This document shows, in pieces, positions 39,278-43,733 of a stretch of DNA of 43,733 bases (position 1 is its first letter; each line of letters begins with the position of its first letter). A program made the translations under genes and the position numbers. The DNA is from a virus, in the IMG/VR virus record IMGVR_UViG_3300044712_000245, positions 1 to 43,733 of that record. One strand, 5' to 3'. The notes under the pieces were generated by a model. The model saw only the letters and a program-made list of their open reading frames with translations, had not been told where the DNA came from and did not search any database.

Positions 39278-39472
39278 TCACACCTCTTCCCAATTATATT
39301 CTTTTTCTGTTCCACTTAGTCCATAAATTACGACTTCTAAATTTTCCTCGTTTTCTAAAACTGCGACTTCAAATTCTGTCATAATTTCGTTTAGTTCCTC
39401 GTCATTTGCGACAAAAACTTCTGCGTCTTGGTCAAAACTTTTTAGATATTCTCTTAATTCTTTTACTTTCAT
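39278..39472 (-). CDS. Small acidic protein, 64 aa
   Basis: The product has K-V-K-E-L-R-E-Y-L-K-S-F-D-Q-D-A-E-V-F-V, a pattern common in phage proteins that start with an 'L-x-x-L-P/D-A-E-V' unit and a beta sheet (V-A-V-L-E-N and L-E-V-V-I-Y-G-L). AAGCGAGAAAA lies ahead, weak. Coupled by ATGA to the 46-aa gene. Confidence 0.62.
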   Translation of the reverse strand: MKVKELREYLKSFDQDAEVFVANDEELNEIMTEFEVAVLENEENLEVVIYGLSGTEKEYNWEEV

Positions 39473-39609
39473 TTTTTCTCGCTTTCCAATTCATTATCAT
39501 TTGTAAAATCTCTAATAATCTCACAAACATGAGTTAGTTGTTCCCCAGTTAATTTTCCCATTTCTTGTAATTCTTCCCCAGCGATTAAGTCTACTAAATA
39601 TAATTCCAT
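39469..39609 (-). CDS. Small protein, 46 aa
   Basis: The frame begins MELYLVDLIAGEELQEMGKL and continues with T-G-E-Q-L-T-H-V-C-E-I-I. Its stop overlaps the next start (ATGA). AAAGTGAG lies ahead, a modest site. Helical, acidic, unknown. Confidence 0.55.
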   Translation of the reverse strand: MELYLVDLIAGEELQEMGKLTGEQLTHVCEIIRDFTNDNELESEKK

Positions 39610-39610
39610 T

Positions 39611-39781
39611 TTATAGCTCACTTTCTTTTAATTTGTTTAGTGTTGTCTTTAGTCCTTGAATATATCCTTTCATATACTCACTATTGTCTAAGTTTTCCTC
39701 AAACTCTATGGTATTTTCTAGCCACAATTTTAGCTCGTGAATTTCCGCCTGTACCCTTGTTAGTCTTTCCTTGTCGTTCAT
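39611..39781 (-). CDS. Small coiled-coil protein, 56 aa
   Basis: It begins MNDKERLTRVQAEIHELKLW and ends in a second helix (I-Q-G-L-K-T-T-L-N-K-L-K-E-S-E-L). Two antiparallel helices are likely. AGAAAGG lies ahead. Unknown function. Confidence 0.58.
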   Translation of the reverse strand: MNDKERLTRVQAEIHELKLWLENTIEFEENLDNSEYMKGYIQGLKTTLNKLKESEL

Positions 39782-39794
39782 TTTTAACCTTTCT

Positions 39795-40091
39795 TTAGAA
39801 CTCTTGGATTACTATCGGATTATCCGACAATACCATTGTGTTATTTTCTAATTCTTCCATTGTTTTAATGTTATAATCTCTTTTAATTTCTTCCATGCTG
39901 TCATATTCTGAGAATTCACAACACCATGCTATCGGGTCAAATTCTATGTCTTTGCCAGTTTCTTCGCTTAAATTCTCCATGAATTCTTGCACAACCTTTG
40001 CCCCTTTATAGCTAAAATTCTTCTTATAGCTATCCGATTTTACTAGCCACTCGTAAAAGTGGCTTGGGTTTGTAATTGTTTCAATTATCAT
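39795..40091 (-). CDS. Conserved phage protein (DUF7222-like), 98 aa
   Basis: The core V-V-Q-E-F-M-E-N-L, then E-E-T-G-K-D-I-E-F-D-P-I-A-W-C-C-E-F-S-E-Y and E-E-I-K-R-D-Y matches a family of small phage and plasmid proteins with F-D-P-I-A-x-C-C-E-(F/Y)-x-E-Y. Their biochemical role is not known to me; they are found among host-interaction genes. The ATG follows AAAAGAGA. Confidence 0.72.
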   Translation of the reverse strand: MIIETITNPSHFYEWLVKSDSYKKNFSYKGAKVVQEFMENLSEETGKDIEFDPIAWCCEFSEYDSMEEIKRDYNIKTMEELENNTMVLSDNPIVIQEF

Positions 40092-40160
40092 TTTATCTCT
40101 TTTCTAGGCGTTTACGCCCATTTAATTATTTTTAATAATTTATTTTTAAGTCTTTATTGA

Positions 40161-40292
40161 CTATTTATTTCTAATTTCTTTTAATTGTTTTTCTAATTTT
40201 TCTAAGGCTATTTTTCCATAAATATCTATCCTGCCTTCTGACCACCTAACATAATAGGCGTTAATTTTATCAACTAATTCTTTTTCAGTCAT
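40161..40292 (-). CDS. Small protein, 43 aa
   Basis: It begins MTEKELVDKINAYYVRWSEG and ends in a Lys/Glu helix. AGAAAGGGG lies ahead. Its ATG overlaps the stop of the 19-codon frame. Similar small helical proteins fill this whole region. Unknown. Confidence 0.52.
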   Translation of the reverse strand: MTEKELVDKINAYYVRWSEGRIDIYGKIALEKLEKQLKEIRNK

Positions 40293-40351
40293 TATAAACC
40301 CCTTTCTATTATTTCTTTTTGTATTTTAATAATTTCTGATTGTGTTTCCAT
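40292..40351 (-). CDS. Nineteen-codon frame
   Basis: It reads METQSEIIKIQKEIIERGL, a single amphipathic helix, with AGAAAGGT ahead and a TAATG link to the next gene. It may be a coupling leader or micropeptide. Confidence 0.3.
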   Translation of the reverse strand: METQSEIIKIQKEIIERGL

Positions 40352-40364
40352 TTTTACCTTTCTT

Positions 40365-40607
40365 TTATTTATTTCTAATTATATTGTATTTCCATGGGCT
40401 ATCGTTGAAAAATCTATCATTTTTTAATAGCCTGATTTCTAAGCCTATCCTTAGGTTTTCATTTCCTAAGTCTTTTGTCTGGTCAATATCTTTGACCTCC
40501 TGTATTAAATCACCATCCTGTTCGGTTTTTTCTGTTGATAATGTTGAGGAAAATACAATTCCCCTTTCAATTTGGTCTTCTGTTAGTTTTTTATAGATTT
40601 TTTCCAC
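40365..40607 (-). CDS. Hypothetical protein, 80 aa
   Basis: A charged protein with an acidic middle (D-L-I-Q-E-V-K-D-I-D-Q-T-K-D) and a basic end (L-L-K-N-D-R-F-F-N). AAGAGGC lies ahead of ATG. No family recognised. Confidence 0.58.
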   Translation of the reverse strand: MEKIYKKLTEDQIERGIVFSSTLSTEKTEQDGDLIQEVKDIDQTKDLGNENLRIGLEIRLLKNDRFFNDSPWKYNIIRNK

Positions 40608-40630
40608 TTTATTTGCCTCTTTTCTTTCTT

Positions 40631-40765
40631 TTAATTTTTTGATAATTCTATAAACTCATTTTGAATTTCTTTAATTGATTCTATTAACTCATTTAATAGA
40701 GTTATTTTTTCTTCTGGTGTTTTCATATAAGATAATGTGTCTAATATAGTTTCTTTTAAGTCCAC
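40631..40765 (-). CDS. Small helical protein, 44 aa (GTG start)
   Basis: The frame starts at GTG 40765 (M-D-L-K-E-T-I-L-D-T-L-S-Y-M) and carries a long helix (L-L-N-E-L-I-E-S-I-K-E-I-Q-N-E-F). AAAGGAAA lies ahead. The start is not ATG, so confidence is modest. Confidence 0.5.
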   Translation of the reverse strand: MDLKETILDTLSYMKTPEEKITLLNELIESIKEIQNEFIELSKN

Positions 40766-40780
40766 TTTATTTCCTTTCTC

Positions 40781-40939
40781 TTAGGCTATAAAGCCCATTA
40801 ATTTCTCAATATTGTTTATATAACTTACTATCATTACCAAGCTAATTATCATTACTAAAGCTGATAAAGTACCTATAATTTGCCCTATTGCTTTCTTTTG
40901 TGTTTCTTTTTGTCTTTTCTCTAGTGCTTTATTTTGCAT
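40781..40939 (-). CDS. Small single-helix membrane protein, 52 aa
   Basis: It starts MQNKALEKRQKETQKKAIGQ, a basic helix, then has a hydrophobic run (L-S-A-L-V-M-I-I-S-L-V-M-I-V-S-Y). AAAGGAGAAA lies ahead. The basic N-terminus predicts a cytoplasmic N-side. It could be a membrane regulator or superinfection factor; not assigned. Confidence 0.58.
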   Translation of the reverse strand: MQNKALEKRQKETQKKAIGQIIGTLSALVMIISLVMIVSYINNIEKLMGFIA

Positions 40940-40949
40940 ATTTTCTCCT

Positions 40950-41183
40950 TTATTTTGCTAGTAACAATTGTTGATAAATATAGTCATAATCTGTGCCGAT
41001 AATTTCAGATAGTTTTTTAAATACACGTTCCCTAATTATGCTATCATGTGCTAGTTTTGGGTAAATATCTCTATAATGGTCCAAATCATCAAATATTGAT
41101 TGAAAAGTTGCATTTTTGTCGATATAATTACCCTCATTATCTTGATATTCTTTTAAATACCACTTTTTTATATTTTCGTTCAT
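40950..41183 (-). CDS. First leftward gene, 77 aa
   Basis: A charged, aromatic-rich protein (K-W-Y-L-K-E-Y-Q-D-N-E-G, F-Q-S-I-F-D-D-L-D-H-Y-R-D and I-G-T-D-Y-D-Y-I-Y-Q). AAGGGG precedes ATG. As the first gene next to the control region it is probably expressed at once on infection. No family recognised. Confidence 0.6.
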   Translation of the reverse strand: MNENIKKWYLKEYQDNEGNYIDKNATFQSIFDDLDHYRDIYPKLAHDSIIRERVFKKLSEIIGTDYDYIYQQLLLAK

Positions 41184-41230
41184 TTTATCCCCTTTTCTTT
41201 TTAATTGTTTTTAATATTGTTTTATTTGGT

Positions 41231-41289
41231 GGCAATAAGTCGAGTTGCACGACTAACTAATATTATTTATAGTTTCGCTTGATATTGCC
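41231..41289. repeat. Nested inverted repeat (possible cruciform/origin)
   Basis: GGCAATA (41231-41237) pairs with TATTGCC (41283-41289). Inside, AGTCG (41238-41242) pairs with CGACT (41250-41254) around a 7-base loop, stacking directly on the outer arm. TTGGTGGC occurs at 41226 and again at 41294. It may form a cruciform or an RNA three-way fold. Confidence 0.5.
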
Positions 41290-41767
41290 AAGGTTGGTGG
41301 CTTACCGCTTAATTCTGACTAGCCAAACCTACTACCACCGCCAAAGCGGATTGAGGTTTGTGTCCAGTGTGATAAATCGGTTTTAAGTAGTATCTACAAC
41401 CTACTATGCCACCTAGTTGCTAGTTAACACTTACGGATTTCAACGTATTCTACGTGCTCTAGCTTCATTTTATTATAGACTTTTCAAAATATATCCTTGT
41501 TATCAATACTTACCATTTATCAATTCAGCGACAATTTGCGAAATGTTCTAATTTAAAAGTGTTAAATAACTACTATTTATTTTTAAAGTCTATTTACTTG
41601 TCAATGTGCCCTTTGCTTAACTTAACTTGGCTAGTGTGGTGTACTCTTGGCAACCTATTTATAACCGCTTTAGGTCGCTAGCTTTGTGTTAAGTTTTTAA
41701 TGTGCCTGCGTTGTCTTTGAAGTGACTATATGTTCTCATACTCTAGACCATTTGTCAAGCAAATCAT

Positions 41768-41796
41768 TTATCAATGATATAACAATTATATATAAT
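41768..41796 (+). promoter_or_regulatory. Rightward sigma-70 promoter
   Basis: TTATCA (41768-41773) and a perfect TATAAT (41791-41796) are 17 bp apart. Transcription would begin near 41803 and give a leader of about 380 nt before the 118-aa gene and groEL. A weaker TATAAT at about 42141 lies nearer the gene but lacks a -35. Confidence 0.65.
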
Positions 41797-42037
41797 GAGC
41801 ATAAAAAAGATAAATAACAAGTTCAAGCAATATCCACTTTAAAAGCATATAACCAAGTTATAAAGAATATATTAGAGATAATAAAAGACACAAAAAACGG
41901 CAAGTATCTACTTATTATGTTATGGGTAATAGAATAGATAATAGAGTAATAAGTAACAGCGTTAAGCTGGCAATATATCTATAAAGGGGTCAATCTCTTT
42001 ACTAAACAGAACAAAATAAACTATTTAAATAGAAAAC

Positions 42038-42057
42038 AAGCACAAAATAAGCACAAA
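42038..42057. repeat. Twin AAGCACAAA repeats
   Basis: AAGCACAAA occurs twice, 11 bp apart (42038 and 42049), next to the palindrome CTATTTAAATAG (42021-42032). One helical turn of spacing suits binding sites for one protein on the same face of DNA. Confidence 0.4.
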
Positions 42058-42180
42058 TACAGCAGGGGGAGGGGGTAGCATCTATAGATACGGGTACATT
42101 AAAATGATGTAGGGCGACTCTAAGTAGTGAACGAGCAATATATAATATACATAGGTACATAAGTAAGTAAGGAAAACAAT

Positions 42181-42537
42181 ATGCCAGATTTATCATTCTA
42201 TTGTCGTAGCGACGAGATTTATATAAAACTAAAAAAACTAGAAAATAGGTCTGATTATATTACAGAACTAATTTCTAAGGACCTGGGTATACCGATAGAT
42301 GGTGCCCCCATTAAGCGTTCCCAAAATGACGCTGTTAAAAAATCTGAAAATAAAGTGAATGTTGTAAAATCCCCAAAAAAGATGGCACACGAAGAGATAG
42401 CCAGTCTAAGACCAGACATCTCGCTTGGAATACCAATAAGAGATGATAGGCCAAAGTGTAAGGCGTGTAATATGAATTTAGATAATCTACGTAGATGTTC
42501 ACAGAAGAAGTGTAAAATGTTTTTAAAGGTTCAATAA
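42181..42537 (+). CDS. Zinc and RHH-like protein, 118 aa
   Basis: The N-terminus (residues about 12-33: I-Y-I-K-L-K-K-L-E-N-R-S-D-Y-I-T-E-L-I) has the strand-helix-helix pattern of ribbon-helix-helix DNA-binding proteins. A basic linker follows (about 45-70), and four Cys near the end (C-K-A-C, then C-S-Q-K-K-C) could form a zinc knuckle. It is the first gene of the rightward unit and has AAGGAAAA ahead of ATG. A regulator of its own promoter or of late genes is likely. groEL follows 8 nt downstream. Confidence 0.7.
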   Translation: MPDLSFYCRSDEIYIKLKKLENRSDYITELISKDLGIPIDGAPIKRSQNDAVKKSENKVNVVKSPKKMAHEEIASLRPDISLGIPIRDDRPKCKACNMNLDNLRRCSQKKCKMFLKVQ

Positions 42538-42545
42538 GGAGTGAT

Positions 42546-43733
42546 ATGAGGGTACTATACGAGAACGATTCAAGAGATAAGATTTTAGAGGGAGTTGAGA
42601 AGCTTTCTAAAGCGATTAAAGTAACCCTAGGACCTAATGGTCGGTATGTGATACTCAAACGGAAATACAACACGCCATTTGTAACTAATGATGGAGCTTC
42701 GATTGCTCGAATGATTGAATTAGATGACGAAGGTGAGATGGCAGGACTGATGGTTTTAAGAGACGCTTCGACTAAGGTTGATTCTGAGGTAGGAGACGGC
42801 ACTACCACGACAGTCGTAATAGCGTCTAAGTTGATTAAGGATGCTTCAGAGATAATCTCTAAGTCAATTCTTGCAAATCCTGTTCAGATACGCAAAGAGA
42901 TTGAAGACTGCGTTCCTGTAGTTTTAGAAGAACTGCTTAAACTAAAGTCAGATAAAGTAAATTTGAAAGATGTAGCCCTCATTTCTAGTAAAGATGAAGA
43001 GATAGCTGAGTTAGTTAGTTCTCTTTTGAAGGACAATCTGGATATGGAGGTTATTTTAGATGATTCTCAGACTTCAGAGACTTATTTTGAGAAGGACAAT
43101 GGCTTTAGGATTAAGACAGGCTCTATCTCTACTAGATTTTTAGATGGAGATAAGAACGAATTTGAAAATCCTTTTGTCCTTTTGATTAAAGGTCGCCTTC
43201 TAGATGCTAATCTTTTAAGAGAAGTAGCCGAGAAAGCCGTTAAAGAGAACCGAGGGCTTGTCGTGGTGGCTGATAAATACGACGTTTCAGTCGTTCAGCA
43301 GGTCATTATGACAATGGCTGCAGGGTTAAAGGTTGTTTTGATAGAGTCTCCTGACTTCGGAGAAGCCCGTGTAGAGACTTTTAAGGACATTGAGGCCCTA
43401 ACAGGCGCTAAGTACCAAGAAACCCCTTCTGTTGAATGTTTAGGAGAGATTAAGTCGGTTAAATTTGATATGAACAACACGGTATTTGTGGGTGGTTCAG
43501 CTGAAGATAGAATTAGAGAGCTAGAACAGACCAAAACCGTGACCGAATATGAAAAAGAGAAATTAAATCACCGTATAAGTAGATTAAAGGGTGGCGTGGC
43601 AACGATTTTTGTTGGAGGAAAAACAGAAGTAGAGCAGAAACAAAGAAAGCCTCGCATTGAGGACGCTGTAAGAGCGTGTAAGAGTGCCAAAGATGGCGTA
43701 GTTTCTGGGGGCGGGGTTGCACTTCTACGGGTT
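42546..43733 (+). CDS. groEL: Phage GroEL-like chaperonin, N-terminal part
   Basis: This gene continues at position 128 of the window (joined length 490 aa). GroEL forms double rings that fold proteins using ATP. Visible motifs: V-T-L-G-P-N-G-R (nucleotide site), Asp49 in T-N-D-G-A-S, G-D-G-T-T-T with Asp84 (matching E. coli Asp52 and Asp87), and K-L-N-H-R-I-S-R-L-K-G-G-V-A-T-I at the hinge. The apical domain (about 170-330) is divergent: where E. coli has G-Y-L-S-P-Y-F this has G-S-I-S-T-R-F, so two of the usual hydrophobic substrate/GroES contacts are changed. No groES gene is seen. The start has AAGGAGTG ahead. It precedes packaging genes, so it probably folds capsid or other late proteins. 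Confidence 0.95.
   Translation, partial: MRVLYENDSRDKILEGVEKLSKAIKVTLGPNGRYVILKRKYNTPFVTNDGASIARMIELDDEGEMAGLMVLRDASTKVDSEVGDGTTTTVVIASKLIKDASEIISKSILANPVQIRKEIEDCVPVVLEELLKLKSDKVNLKDVALISSKDEEIAELVSSLLKDNLDMEVILDDSQTSETYFEKDNGFRIKTGSISTRFLDGDKNEFENPFVLLIKGRLLDANLLREVAEKAVKENRGLVVVADKYDVSVVQQVIMTMAAGLKVVLIESPDFGEARVETFKDIEALTGAKYQETPSVECLGEIKSVKFDMNNTVFVGGSAEDRIRELEQTKTVTEYEKEKLNHRISRLKGGVATIFVGGKTEVEQKQRKPRIEDAVRACKSAKDGVVSGGGVALLRV
43607..43733. repeat. Terminal direct repeat, right copy
   Basis: Identical to bases 1-127, in the same orientation. See the left copy; coding runs through it in the chaperonin frame. Confidence 0.95.

Larger units (their letters stand above)
41184..42180. other. 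Divergent control region, about 1 kb, no gene
   Basis: This gap separates the leftward and rightward units and holds no convincing coding frame. Left part: nested inverted repeats (41231-41289) and a TTGGTGGC direct repeat. Middle (41460-41760): AT-rich with TTGACAAGTAAATAG-type blocks and two GCACATT(G/A) elements near 41600 and 41695. Right part: a good rightward promoter, then a leader with CTATTTAAATAG, ATCTATAGAT and twin AAGCACAAA repeats. It is the best candidate for the origin of replication and the early switch. Confidence 0.6.

Noticed and set aside
38000-41200. CRISPR array in the AT-rich early region
   Set aside because: Similar TTTCTTTC stretches recur because ribosome sites and Lys/Glu codons recur on the other strand; there are no regular repeat-spacer units.
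42002-42196. 64-aa leftward hydrophobic frame in the control region
   Set aside because: It overlaps the start of the rightward gene, lacks a ribosome site, and its content reflects AT-rich DNA with repeats and palindromes.
42335-42808. 157-aa antisense frame under the 118-aa gene and groEL
   Set aside because: It spans two well-supported genes on the other strand, has no ribosome site and has Ser/Leu-rich shadow composition.
1-43733. Recoded genome (TGA or TAG read as an amino acid), as in some Patescibacteria phages
   Set aside because: Long genes read cleanly in the standard code, and TGA, TAG and TAA all occur as stops directly joined to next starts.

Overview
The window is the complete, circular genome of a tailed bacteriophage, linearised inside a gene. 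The first 127 bases (1-127) recur exactly as the last 127 (43607-43733), so the unique circle is 43,606 bp. A phage GroEL-type chaperonin gene runs across the join (42546 to 43606, then 1 to 412). I see no integrase or recognisable repressor, so the phage is probably virulent. The sequence is AT-rich, uses standard stop codons (TAA, TGA and TAG all end genes) and has strong AGGAGG-type ribosome sites. A CHAP endolysin, Dit-like and ReqiPepy6 Gp37-like tail proteins and a stand-alone NrdD-type peptide suggest a monoderm, probably anaerobic host (Firmicutes or perhaps Patescibacteria). The host cannot be fixed from the sequence alone.

The layout is two opposed transcription units. The rightward (+) unit starts from the roughly 1 kb control region at 41184-42180. 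It reads through a small zinc/RHH-like protein, GroEL, terminase small and large subunits, portal, two large probable ejection proteins (567 and 907 aa, the second with an LPD38-like domain), scaffold and an SU10-type major capsid protein. It continues into an island of three glycosyltransferase-like proteins plus a radical SAM/SPASM protein (10583-14679), then fibre and tail-spike proteins, a connector, Dit, a LamG fibre, a lysis region and Gp37-like tail genes. It ends at stacked terminators at 27105-27173. The leftward (-) unit starts near 41183 and ends at a facing terminator near 27190. It holds about 45 small early genes: many unknown 40-100 aa proteins, an SSB-like protein ending in DDIPF, a lytic transglycosylase, several HNH proteins, a DEDDy exonuclease, a dATP/dGTP diphosphohydrolase-like protein, an HExxH mini-protein, an HTH regulator and a NinG-like nuclease.

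How it fits together: the early unit supplies nucleotide metabolism, recombination and host-takeover functions but no recognisable DNA polymerase, primase, helicase or RNA polymerase, so replication and transcription must rest on the host or on unrecognised proteins. The late unit builds and modifies the particle. No tape-measure, tube or tail-terminator gene is seen, and two large membrane-active-looking proteins lie between portal and scaffold. Together these suggest a short-tailed virion that carries siphovirus-like distal tail parts. The most unusual points are GroEL in so small a phage, the radical SAM plus glycosyltransferase island beside the capsid gene, an endolysin whose C-terminal holin-like segment has its own strong internal start, an antisense HNH gene whose predicted transcript is leaderless, and a stand-alone NrdD glycyl-radical-loop peptide.
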